Assembly (NCBI RefSeq): GCF_037975245.1
Contig: NC_092569.1
Coordinates: 32,058,668-32,122,667 of the forward strand
Length of the DNA stretch: 64,000 bases
Origin: Apostichopus japonicus
Lineage: Eukaryota; Echinodermata; Holothuroidea; Aspidochirotida; Stichopodidae
Reading direction: 5' to 3'
Positions 55,701-64,000 of this stretch are shown here, in pieces. Each line of letters begins with the position of its first letter. Position 1 is the stretch's first letter. The notes under the pieces are model-generated. The model was not told the origin of the DNA, ran no database searches, and was given only the letters and a program-made list of their open reading frames with translations. The translations under genes and the position numbers were made by a program.

Positions 55701-56351
55701 TAGTAACCCAAATCTAGTATTTGGTAAATGTAGTTTCCTCATCTGCATGTGACTTCTGTTGTGACACTGTATTTCAAACGGAACAACAACAACAAATACA
55801 TAAAAACGTCCTTGCAAAGACAAAATACCACCTTATGTATCGTACATATTGATATTATTATTATAATAAAACAAAACATTCGCGGAACTGACGTTGTCAT
55901 GTTGGTAGGACAAAAACACACTGCCCTCTATTTTGCATCCGATATTGAATTCGTTCAAAGTATATAAAATGACCGGTTTATGTACTCTTTCTCGTTTGTT
56001 GCAGGTTTAAATGCTTTGTCTTTCAGCAACAATAAACAATTCAGTACAAAAGACCAGGATAACGATGGATGGAGCAACTACGACTGTGCGGAGGGACACA
56101 GAGGAGCCTGGTGGTTCTATTATTATTATCGCTGTAGTTATTCTTATTGTCAGTATTATGTATGTCAAAAAAGTTATAATTGCCATTATTTTCCCGATGG
56201 CAGCGAAGGGTGCGCTTATTGCGCTTATTCTCACCTCAACGGAGACTACGACGGCTCTACTCGAGGAACGCACGTGTTCTGGTATAGTTCTAGTTTGAAC
56301 AGTTATGGATGCAACCTTCAATACACAGATATGAAAATACGGCCTGTGTAG
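43684..56351 (+). CDS. Gene C: secreted half-FReD / TIL / VWC-EGF / FReD mosaic protein, complete, 8 exons, 554 aa
   Basis: Coding exons: 43684-43749, 49762-49792, 50722-50894, 51266-51530, 51925-52136, 53155-53463, 53727-53988, 56005-56351; 1665 nt, phases consistent, one stop (TAG 56349-56351). Seen: signal peptide (1-22), partial FReD (about 44-178), TIL domain (179-249), one VWC/EGF-like cassette (250-305) and a full FReD (about 311-554) with the Cys-rich pocket insertion. It is the paralogue of gene A with two cassettes fewer; a decayed cassette remains at 52471-52566. All splice sites are GT-AG, and the acceptor of exon 4 is the better CAG form. Function by family: secreted lectin-like recognition or adhesive protein; ligand unknown. 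Confidence 0.85.
43750..49761 (+). other. Gene C intron 1 (6.0 kb)
   Basis: Homologous to gene A intron 1 but shorter: one copy of the ~1 kb duplicated block, and a gap near 48065 equivalent to 11757-12826 of A. The right end of the hAT-like element survives, ending at 49056. No coding recognised; short frames are not conserved with A. Confidence 0.6.
49762..49792 (+). CDS. Gene C exon 2: 31-nt linker micro-exon
   Basis: Acceptor TTATTACACAG, donor GTAGGT, phases 0 and 1 as in gene A. IIVSAEGRSS; one residue differs from A. Confidence 0.7.
50485..50645. repeat. Interspersed AGCGCTTT element in gene C intron 2
   Basis: CAAAGCGCTTTACAGACG through TTACCCCTGGTCAATGATA matches the element at 15299-15490. 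The adjoining TAA microsatellite is missing here and about 95 bp of unrelated sequence lies next to it. Confidence 0.5.
50722..50894 (+). CDS. Gene C exon 3: N-terminal part of half-FReD
   Basis: Same length and phases as in A. Begins GSLHFVFQQPVYPRDC and ends DLDTGGWT before GTATGG. Differs from gene A at only a few residues (NACSS for NACFS). Confidence 0.85.
51266..51530 (+). CDS. Gene C exon 4: middle part of half-FReD
   Basis: VLQRRRSDSVNFNRSWKDFR through LGTFKRSD, phase 0 in and 1 out, canonical acceptor CGTTGCAG. Followed by TIL rather than a FReD C-terminal exon, as in A. Confidence 0.85.
51925..52136 (+). CDS. Gene C exon 5: TIL domain
   Basis: ETIPEWCPANEIFSNGTCER through QCNCFVAEKGSVLG. 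All TIL cysteines and the sequon NGT are present; acceptor CTCTAG, donor GTCAGT. The next usable exon is 53155. Confidence 0.8.
52471..52566 (+). pseudogene. Decayed VWC/EGF cassette exon in gene C
   Basis: Frame reads RKCSYNQNHLRNGGTCTYNC and then FVADIDSVLG before GTCAGT, clearly the 3' third of a cassette (compare RKCYCNQNYRGDGVTC in B). The 5' two-thirds are deleted, the second cysteine of CYC is lost and no in-phase acceptor remains, so it cannot be included in frame. The following intron is homologous to the cassette introns of gene A. Confidence 0.7.
53155..53463 (+). CDS. Gene C exon 6: sole cassette fused to second FReD start
   Basis: 103 codons, phase 0/0. EGHFYINSRCTQKSTCRNN ... 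EGDGVTC, linker TSVLPK, then DCYELYVSG, YPDGWPSGIQVYCEMESNG, GGWT. Donor GTGAGT. Confidence 0.85.
53727..53988 (+). CDS. Gene C exon 7: middle part of second FReD
   Basis: Begins VIQRRSSASTDFYRGWSDYK and ends LSVGSHSGNT, phase 0 in and 1 out; acceptor TTTCATAG. Confidence 0.85.
53989..56004 (+). other. Gene C intron before the last exon (2.0 kb)
   Basis: Homologous to 20332-22065 and 28259-29976. AT-rich with several short reading frames not shared by all three copies. No exon recognised. Confidence 0.5.
56005..56351 (+). CDS. Gene C exon 8: C-terminal FReD with 38-residue Cys-rich insertion
   Basis: KDQDNDGW calcium-site region, GAWWF, then 38 residues (56118-56231) starting with a run of tyrosines and holding six Cys, then HLNGDYDG and the end GCNLQYTDMKIRPV. 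Acceptor TTGCAG. It is the shortest and most Tyr-rich of the three insertions. Confidence 0.85.
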
Positions 56352-56636
56352 ACAAAACACTGTATAAATAACACATTGCCAAAAAGAGCAGGTTTTACTT
56401 AGAAATAAGAAAATATCCATACAGATCTTCGAGCGTCGGACAGCTGGACGTGCCATAGACAAGAAAGAAGAAGAAGAAAAGCAACAAAAATTTCAAACGG
56501 GACGATTCGACTAAATAATTCATTTTCCAAGGGAATGCGTAGATATTAATTGAAATTGATGTCAAATTATTAATATTAATCAGCTTACTGTTGTTTGATA
56601 GTTTGAAAATTGATTATTGCATGAGTCTCACAAAAG

Positions 56637-56642
56637 AATAAA
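56637..56642 (+). terminator. Gene C polyadenylation signal AATAAA
   Basis: Follows GAGTCTCACAAAAG as in genes A and B, about 285 bp after the stop. A poly-C run follows near 56714-56732. Confidence 0.55.
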
Positions 56643-56890
56643 AGAATACAAAAAAGTAAACTTGTGCATTTTTCCTTAATTTGTTGCATCCCTCGTAGTC
56701 AACCCTCAACCTCCCCCCACCCCCCCCCCCCCAAGTATTATTAGTTGGTTGGAAATGGACAATTGCAAGTTGATTCTTAACGATTCTTGGTTTCTAGGAC
56801 ACATACACACACATTTCAAATACTTACATATTTATATGAAGTCATTATCAGGGTTGGCGTCGAACTACTCACAAAACATAGGGTAACATT

Positions 56891-56895
<5 letters not shown>

Positions 56896-56966
<71 letters not shown>
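56896..56966. repeat. (TA)n microsatellite
   Basis: About 35 TA units, pure, between ACATTTATAAA and TTTATATTACAAC. Confidence 0.95.
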
Positions 56967-56971
<5 letters not shown>

Positions 56972-57279
56972 TACAACATCCCTAAATAAATTATCAAAAA
57001 CCAGCTATGTCAACTGATGACAAAATATTCTGTGGTTGCACATGGTGTTGTTAATCTCATATACAAAGTCAAATTAAAATAACGCAATATTGAAAACAGA
57101 GGTACTATCGCTAAATTTGGGAGTTTGTTTGTGGAAAATTAATAATTATGTGTATTATGTGTAGTATGAAGCTTCGGCGGGCGCGAGGGGGGGGGGGGGG
57201 GGTGCGTGGCACTCACATCTATAAACCTTCAAGTTTGCTTCCTTTTGGTCCTTGGATTGATATGTCAGTCATAGTTCTA

Positions 57280-57381
57280 GGACAAAATCCCCCCCGGACA
57301 AAATCCCCCCGGACAAAATCCCCCCAGACAAAATCCCCCCGGACAAAATTCTCCAGCCATAAACTCCCCTGGACAAAATCC
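57280..57381. repeat. 15 bp minisatellite (GGACAAAATCCCCCC)
   Basis: GACAAAATC starts at 57281, 57297, 57312, 57327, 57342 and 57372 (spacing 16, 15, 15, 15, 30), the last part diverged. A poly-G run lies just upstream (about 57186-57202). Frames here are repeat artefacts. Confidence 0.85.
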
Positions 57382-57409
57382 AGTGTGCCAGTCAAGGCAT
57401 GGGTCATTG

Positions 57410-57750
57410 CACTGGTTAGGGTACCGGTCAGAGTAACAGTGAGGGTGCTGGCGAGCGTAACTGTGAGGGCTCCTGTTAGGGTACCTGTGAGGGTACCGGT
57501 CAGGGTACTGGCCATGTGACTGGTCAGGGTACCGGTCATCATACTGGTCACTGTACCGGTCAGGGTTGCACTCAGTGTACTGGTTAGGGTACTGGTCAAG
57601 ATACCAGTCAGGATACTGGTCTGGGTACCGGTCAGGAGACTGGTCGGGAGATCAGTGAGGGTAACTGTGAGGCTACCTGTTAGTGTGGCATTTCAGGGAC
57701 CGGTCAAGGTTTTGGTCAAAGTACTGGTCATTGTACCAGTACTAATAAGG
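57410..57750. repeat. 12 bp minisatellite (GGGTACTGGTCA)
   Basis: About 28 degenerate units such as GGGTACCGGTCA and GGGTACTGGTCA. Because 12 is a multiple of 3, it keeps frames open on both strands (Thr/Leu-rich on the minus strand). Not a gene. Confidence 0.85.
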
Positions 57751-57934
57751 GTACGTATAATTACTTACAATTTCGTAACTGTTAGTTCATTATAAGAAAC
57801 TATAGTCATTTTACTTGAAGTATTCACATGAAAGAAGTTCATCGTCCTTTTAAAATTACGCAAATGAGGAAAAGTTGTGAATCTGTGATTCCCACTGAGC
57901 GAGCGTCAGGCTACGGGCATAAGCAGCATGTGTA

Positions 57935-58085
57935 TATACAGGCGCGTATCCAGGATTTTCTAACCCGGGTGGCGCGAATTACTAAGCGGAGCGCCACCAT
58001 CAGTTGGCGCGGAGCGTACAAGAAAATTTCTGGTTTCGATACCCCCCAGGTCACCGGATATGGCACTTCTCGGGCTTGAAAATGA
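57935..58085. repeat. Interspersed repeat, copy 1
   Basis: The stretch with GCGCCACCATCAGTTGGCGC and CGGAGCGTACAAG matches 59199-59300 in the same orientation. Unknown family; ordinary repeat DNA. Confidence 0.5.
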
Positions 58086-59189
58086 GCAACCAGATGTACA
58101 CTTTTGCCCGAGAACCAAGTATTTCCCAAAAGTTTTTTTCCCCCATCCATAACCTTTTTGAAGATTGTCACCAGTCACATCATGTTCGACCTGATTGCAT
58201 GTCCTATGGATCATTGCTTTTGTAGGTGATTCTACGTCACGGCCCACAATATCCGAAAGCCCCACTTTTCAAGGTTTTATGCCCAATATTTGTTGAGAAT
58301 TTGAAAATTAACATTTCTCGTGAATAAAATCACTTGAAAACATACCCATAATGTTGCAGAAAATTCAATCTATGGACAACCAATATAGAAAAAACCTCCT
58401 TGAACCCCTAAAAGACAGGTCAAAATTGCACGAGTAGAGGAAAGTATGATGAAGAATGTTTGTCAGGAAATTTTTTGAAAATTCCGACACAGTTAATTTA
58501 TTGGTGTAGAAATATTGCAACCACTTATAATGGCTATTATAAAACTTGGTTGAAGGAAATGAAAAATAGCCGATATTTCCGATATCAGGTATATCGAAAC
58601 CGAACACCACACACATAGGCGTAGGTCCCGTAGGAGTGCCCCCCCCCCCCCCAACCAAATTTTTCCCATTTTCTTCGGGCACCTACTTAAAGAAAAATAA
58701 ATAGTAATGAATAGCTTAAAAATGATCTCCTTGGTAATTAAAATAAAGTTGTAAGCTTGACCGACATTACTACTGTAAAAGAGAGTTTTGACATAAATGG
58801 ATCTGTATGCTTTTTCTCCATCTACATAAGACATTTGGTTGTTTACATTAGCATCCGGCGGTATACTGTGTAACTTTCACGGACCGTGCGGTACACGATG
58901 CCATGCAATGTAATGACCGATGCTTGCTTGTATGATATTGGCATCGATGTATTGAACGCGCGCTTTGCGCGCGAAAAATTTTGGCCTTTTTTTTCGGGCA
59001 AGTCATTACAGCCCCCAAATCCAATTGGGCTCCTACGCCTTTGACTACACACATAGACAGTTTTTGAGGCTGTTCATCGTGGAACATGCATTTCAATGCT
59101 CACTGATACGATGTTATATCTGCTCTTTACTTTACAAACTCGAACAAGCGTGTAGCGAGTAATTGCCAAGGGAGGGGCGAAGCCGGTAG

Positions 59190-59310
59190 GCAAACTATCT
59201 AAGCGAAGGGCCACCATGAGTTGGCGCGAAGCGTACAATAAAAAATTTGGCAGAAAATGCCTCCCAGATTGCTGGAAATGACACTTCTCAGGCCTTGTAA
59301 GTTGCATCTA
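59190..59310. repeat. Interspersed repeat, copy 2
   Basis: GGGCCACCATGAGTTGGCGC, GAAGCGTACAATAAAA and TGACACTTCTCAGGCC correspond to the element at 57980-58080. Other diverged shared blocks (near 58640-58685 and 58970-59040, around TTTTCTTCGGGCA and TAGGCGTAGG) suggest more repeat copies between. Confidence 0.5.
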
Positions 59311-60490
59311 AGCATTGTCTATTTTGAAATTACTAGCGATGTCATAAAGAAAATTTGCTCGGGGGGGGGGGCGGTCGCCCCCTTCCCGAAATGCGTCATG
59401 TTCCCCGACGACTCGGTCGAGTTCAAGACCAGCCACAGTTGGTTCCATATAGCACAATCGTACAATTGTTTAAGGCTTCCATACACACACGCGCGTTATG
59501 ATAGACCATATATAGTATTTATATAGATACATTAGTGAGAGAGGAAATATGGAAACGTCAAAAAATGGAAACGTCAAAAACGTAATCCTTGATCTATCAC
59601 TGCCTACCCTGTGTATATAATAGGGATCAGCGCTTTAACTATGACTGTTCCTCTTTCTCTTCCCGAGGTCTTGGCTATCTTCTACTCCCTCCTTTTCTCA
59701 TTTTTCTCTCTTTTTCTTTTTCTTTTCCCTTCCTTTCTCTCCTCCTTTTCTTTTTTCCCCCTTCTTTTCCCTTTTTCTTCTCTTTTTTTCTCTCCTCTTT
59801 TCCTTACCCGGGGGGCGCGCGCCCCCAACGCCCCCCTGGATACGCACCTGATATAGTAAGTTAGGCGAAACGTATACGGTATAGGTAGGCATATAGGCTA
59901 AGCGTATATGAAACTAATACTGAGGGAGACTGCATAGGCTGTATAATGTTGCTATAGCCTAGGCCTACGGTAACTCCGCCAATAAATGTGGATAAAGATA
60001 GTCGTTCTGATTCATGTGGATTATATTATGTTATACTGCCCTTAGTAGACCAGTTAGTACAGTAGAATAGTTTGACAAAAGTGAAGTTAGACCAAACTGT
60101 GTACAGTAAAGATGTTGATGAATGTCACCAAATTGTTTAGCCGGCTTATAATACCTTTAAAGTTTGCATTTTGTAGTTGGAACGTTTGCTTCGCTAGAAT
60201 ACCAGTGTCTATGTCATTCGTACTGAGCTACTGTACGTATCAAACAATTTTAATTTTGTACAGGAAGTTCTTGGGTGCGGAGTTGCAGTATATGTATTAC
60301 CATAGCCTACTATTAATTGGAATAAATAGTAAATAGGACTAATCGTGGCGTCATCGAGTAGGCTGAGCAGACCTGGGCTATCCCCTCGGTGTGCTGCCTT
60401 CTTTAATGACATCAGATGGCTAATTTAATTTATTAATTTGTATTCCTTGTTGAAGGCATCTACAGCAGGCCTATGCGTTGGTGATGGCGT
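59310..60490. other. Intergenic sequence, no gene seen apart from the CT tract
   Basis: Short AT-rich stretches with TAGGCCTA-like strings. Reading frames here are below 95 codons and lack recognisable domains. Confidence 0.45.
59655..59805. repeat. Pyrimidine (CT) tract
   Basis: Nearly pure C/T on the + strand, followed by a G/C-rich patch. The Ser/Phe/Leu-rich frames across it are artefacts. Confidence 0.85.
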
Positions 60491-60494
60491 GTGT

Positions 60495-61165
60495 GACGCC
60501 TTGGCTTGTAAACATTGATATCTCAAGAACTAAAACTTGCTGGTACTTTAAAGTTGGTATACAGTAGGTAGCCCTTTGTAAGTAGACAGTCCTTCTTGTT
60601 TTAAATGGAGGTCAAAGGTCAATAGTGGTCAAAGTCTGATAACCTTGTAAACACACAAGAAGTAAAAGTTGCTGGAACATCATACTTGGTATGTAGGTAG
60701 CCCTTGATGAGTAGACAGGACTTGTTTTTATGAAGGTCAAAGGTCATTTCATGCCAACAGAGGTCAAATTGAAAACTTGTGAACATGATATCTTAAGAAG
60801 TCAAAACTGCTGGAACTTCATACTTGGTATGTAGGTACAGTAGCCCTTAGTGAGTATACAGTCCTTAATTTTTTCATGGAGGTCAAATGTCCTTGGAGAT
60901 CAACAGAGTTAAAGTCAGAAAACCTTCTAAACACGATATCTCAAGAACTAGAAGTTGCTTGAACTTCATACTTGGTATGTAGGTAGTCCTTAGTGATTAG
61001 ACAGTCCCTTTTGTTCTTCATGGTGGTCAAATGTCATTTGAGGTCTACAGAGTCAAAGTCTGAAAACCTTGTCAACATGATATCTCAAGAACTAAAAGTT
61101 GCTTGAACTTCGAACTTAGTTCTTATGTAGGAAGCCCTTGGTGAGTAGACAGTCCCTCTATTTCA
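60495..61165. repeat. Five-copy ~140 bp tandem repeat containing AGGTCA motifs
   Basis: The ACTTGGTATGTAGGTAG core occurs near 60553, 60684, 60822, 60970 and 61114. Each unit has ATCTCAAGAACTAAAAGTTG, the core, GTGAGTAGACAGTCC and AGGTCAAAGGTCA or a variant. Non-coding. Confidence 0.8.
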
Positions 61166-61169
61166 TAGA

Positions 61170-62440
61170 GGTCAACGTGGGCCGTGAAGGGGACTGGGTG
61201 CCTCAATATTCTTAGTTAAAAACATTGGGGCACTGATAAAGGGGCTAACAATAAAACTCATAGGCCTACATTGTCGGACACATGTATAGACGTGATAAAT
61301 ATATTTATGAACCGTAGTGTCACACAAGACTGCTACACTGTTCACGCAGGTTAAATCTTAGGAGCTCTCTACATGTATTGTGCATTTATTGTGCATATAT
61401 ACGTGATGAGCGGTTAAACTAAACCTTGTGTTCTTTTTGAACGCCATTCCTACAACACGTGCCTAGAATCTTGAGGTTGCACACTATTGACTAATGAAAT
61501 CAAAAGAAATGATATGAACATTTCGCAAACTGTCCAGACGTTCATATTATCGTTGGCTCACTCTCATTGAGGAAGTTCAAATTTCAAGGGGCAGCTGCCC
61601 CGCCCCCTACCTACCCCCGCAGGCTACGGCCCTGTAGTTGGCACCAGTGAACTTAATCCCAAATAAAATATTTTGTGAACATATGTACAGAACTACTAAA
61701 CTAGAACCCGAGGTATAATGACTAACATGGTTGCAACAACATGACTAGCAGCTTAGCACCCAGGCTAAGCACCATGTATGTATCTGTCTCAAATCTCGTT
61801 TGATATATGTAATTTTCTCAAAAACACTTCAAAACTATCCTGGGTGACTTTGCTAACTAAACTGATTGCACAATATTATTTGCACAATATTATTTGTTAT
61901 ATTGTTGGTACGTGAAATACAATATACTATAATATAAAAATAATTTTATCCTGCAAGAAGATTATCGAATGTTTCGGGCTTTCATTACCTATTGACTTGT
62001 GCAGATAACCTCAGAGGTATATGAGCGCGGTTCCTCATTTAATTTACGCTATCAATGAAATCTATAATTCTTATTTCAATCCAGATGAAAAGTTCTATTT
62101 TCTAAGATGAGAATAAAAAATTAATAACATACTAATCTCATGTAACACAATGTTTCAGCTCCCTTTGTGGGATACACGAGTCATTATGAGTCTGAATGAT
62201 ACTCCAGCGCCTACGCGAATCAGTTACCAAACTTGTGGATGGGGTAACATATGATATAGTGTCCCCACCCTTTAGAAGTGGGGACGTGTCCCCTGCCCCC
62301 CCCCCCCCCATGATTGACGCCTCTGATGCGTATACATCTAGAAGTAATAGGTCTACAAAGTTACACCGTAATTGACGCAAAGTGCTATAACTTCCTCTTA
62401 TCAGGACCTTTCACAGGTGCAGGTTTGGACTGATGTTCTA
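61170..62440. other. AT-rich intergenic sequence, nothing recognised
   Basis: No domain, RNA gene or clear repeat beyond a poly-C run near 62299-62309. Confidence 0.4.
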
Positions 62441-62469
62441 ATAGTAAATGATTCTAATTATACTTATAA

Positions 62470-64000
62470 CGTATTCTTTTGTATCTTCTTATATGACCGT
62501 TATTCCCCTCTTCAAGGGTGAAGTAGTGGCTCCAAAATTAAGACGAGCTGGTGTATACATGATTACTGTACGTTTTTGTATTCCACCGATGATGACGAAA
62601 CTATGGAATGTATCAAAGATCTTCAAAATGGTAGTCAAAGACAATTATAATATTCATTGTAAAGTTGTTAAAGCATTTAATTACATTATTGTTCGTCCAT
62701 TCAGCCATCTTGTAACAGGTCTTTTAATAGTGGTATAATGTGCCTAATGTTCTTAAAATTACACGTGCTGTTCCTGTCTACAAAATAAAAAGTAAGAAAA
62801 AAGGTAAAAAACTATAGAACATTCTTGTATTACCAGTCTTTTCCAAGGAATTTGAAAAATTAGCATATAAATGTTGCTTTAAATTTCTTTCACATTATAC
62901 CATAATATAAAAACCAAATAACCCTTACTCTACAGCTCATCCATTAATTAACTTTATTGAGATCATCTTAAAGTCATTAAAGAAAAGTTATCTTTCTGGT
63001 GGAATTTTCCTTGACCTCTCAAACGCCTTCGACATTTTGGACCATAATATACTTATCATCAAAGTACACCATTATGGTATGGTGGGACTTCCAATAAAAT
63101 GGTTCACAGACTACCTATTGAACAGGAATCAGTTTATACATATTTCAAATTTTATTTCTCGTAAGTAAGCAATTACAACAGGTGTACCCCAAGGCTCTAG
63201 TTAGTGACTAATTACCACAGATGTACCACAAGGCTCTAGTTAGAAACCAATTGCAGCAGGTGTACAACAGGGCTCTAGTTAGTGACCAGTTACTACAGGT
63301 GTACCACAAGGCTCTAGTTAGTGACCAATTGCAACTCCCTGTACCACAAGGCTCTAGTTAGTAACCGATTACAACAGGACCACAAGGCTGTAGTTAGTGA
63401 CCAATTGCAACAGGTGTACCGCATGGTTCTATTCTGGGTCCACTACCCATTCTCATTTAATTCAATGATTTACCTCTAATTAGTTCAAAGTTTAAATTTA
63501 CTTTATACGCTGATGATACAAGTACCTTTAACGACAATCGAAATCTGCTCTCACTCATTATTAACGCCATTAATAACGAGAAGGTCTTTGTAACCAATTG
63601 GTTCACTGCGAATAAATTAACTCTGAATGCAACTGAGTCGACTGCTATTTTAATTATCTCACCCTATTCAAAGGGCTGTTGATGGATTAATGGTATTACT
63701 TGAAATAACAACTTTAGTTCATTTCTGTATCTACTACGTTTCTTGGCGTCACAATCGATCAGAATTTGATTTGGTCTTCTTACATAAATAATATATGTAT
63801 TAGAATTGCTGGTGTTAATTATAGATTGACACAGTTAGTTCCCAGGAAGGTTAACTTTTATTAACTATCTACAAAAGTCTAGTACTTCCTTTTTTAACTC
63901 ACTGTGTTCCTGTCAGCTGGGGATATGTCGCTGATATTTATACAAGCAAACTTTATTGAATACAGAAGAGTATTCGTTATGGTGCAGATAAACATTACTT
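62470..64000 (+). pseudogene. Decayed LINE reverse transcriptase (L2/CR1-like), runs off the window end
   Basis: Across several frames the order matches a non-LTR retrotransposon RT: DDDETMECIKDLQNG, VPNVLKITRAVPVYK, LPVFSKEFEKLAYK, then motif A GIFLDLSNAFDILDHN (63001-63048), HHYGMVGLPIKWFTDYLLNR, motif B (GVPQGS) at 63181-63420, motif C LYADDTS at about 63505-63525, and NWFTANKLTLN. Stops and frameshifts are frequent, and motif B has become a minisatellite. L2/CR1 assignment is by motif style and is tentative. It could not move now. Confidence 0.75.
63181..63425 (+). repeat. 39 bp minisatellite grown from the RT GVPQGS motif, seven copies
   Basis: Units of GGTGTACCACAAGGCTCTAG plus TTAGTGACCAATTGCAACA start at 63181, 63220, 63259, 63298, 63338, 63377 and 63413. 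Each encodes GVPQGSS then stop codons; the last runs into the normal RT continuation (ILGPL). Confidence 0.85.

Noticed and set aside
57219-57599. 126-codon Thr/Leu-rich minus-strand frame
   Set aside because: Product of the 12 bp minisatellite.
59589-59864. Ser/Phe/Leu-rich frames of 91 and 81 codons
   Set aside because: Translation of a CT tract.

Overview
The window is eukaryotic and AT-rich, with many small phased exons, GT-AG introns, AATAAA sites, LINE and MITE remnants, and long microsatellites. The only confidently recognised genes encode secreted mosaic proteins built from fibrinogen-related (FReD), TIL and VWC/EGF-like modules. Together with the repeat content this suggests a marine invertebrate deuterostome, most likely an echinoderm and possibly a sea cucumber. 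That assignment is inference. No bacterial, organellar or viral genes were seen.

Layout. Three homologous units lie in tandem on the + strand. Unit A (1 to about 22.7 kb) carries a complete 10-exon gene (6250-22412, 693 aa). Unit B (about 24.0-32.9 kb) carries a 5'-truncated copy with six exons (25087-30335) embedded inside sequence that in A and C lies upstream of the gene. Unit C (about 37.5-56.7 kb) carries a second complete gene with 8 exons (43684-56351, 554 aa). Between B and C is a 4.7 kb spacer (32.9-37.5 kb) with a palindromic tandem repeat and a foldback element. Downstream of C (56.7-64 kb) is repeat territory: (TA)n, two minisatellites, interspersed repeats, a ~140 bp tandem repeat and a decayed LINE reverse transcriptase running off the window end.

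The proteins. Order in A: signal peptide, short linker, the first two-thirds of a FReD that lacks its C-terminal exon, a TIL cysteine-rich domain, VWC/EGF-like cassettes, then a complete FReD. A has three cassettes, B two, C one plus a decayed remnant, so cassette number changes by gain or loss of an ~800 bp exon-intron repeat. The terminal FReD exon keeps a calcium-site-like D-x-D-x-D-G motif. Between its GAWW and HLNG motifs it carries a 38-42 residue Cys/Tyr-rich insertion with exactly six cysteines in every copy but otherwise very divergent sequence. The insertion falls in the FReD subdomain that binds ligand in ficolins, tachylectins and fibrinogen, so these look like secreted recognition or adhesive lectins with a diversified binding face. 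The phases would allow exon 4 to splice directly to exon 10, giving a conventional single-FReD protein.

Comparing units gives an internal record of rearrangement: a 917 bp terminal-inverted-repeat element in C with an empty site in A, a tRNA-like insertion in A and B absent from C, a triplicated ~420 bp segment and a ~1 kb intron duplication only in A, and a ~1 kb indel within an hAT-like element.
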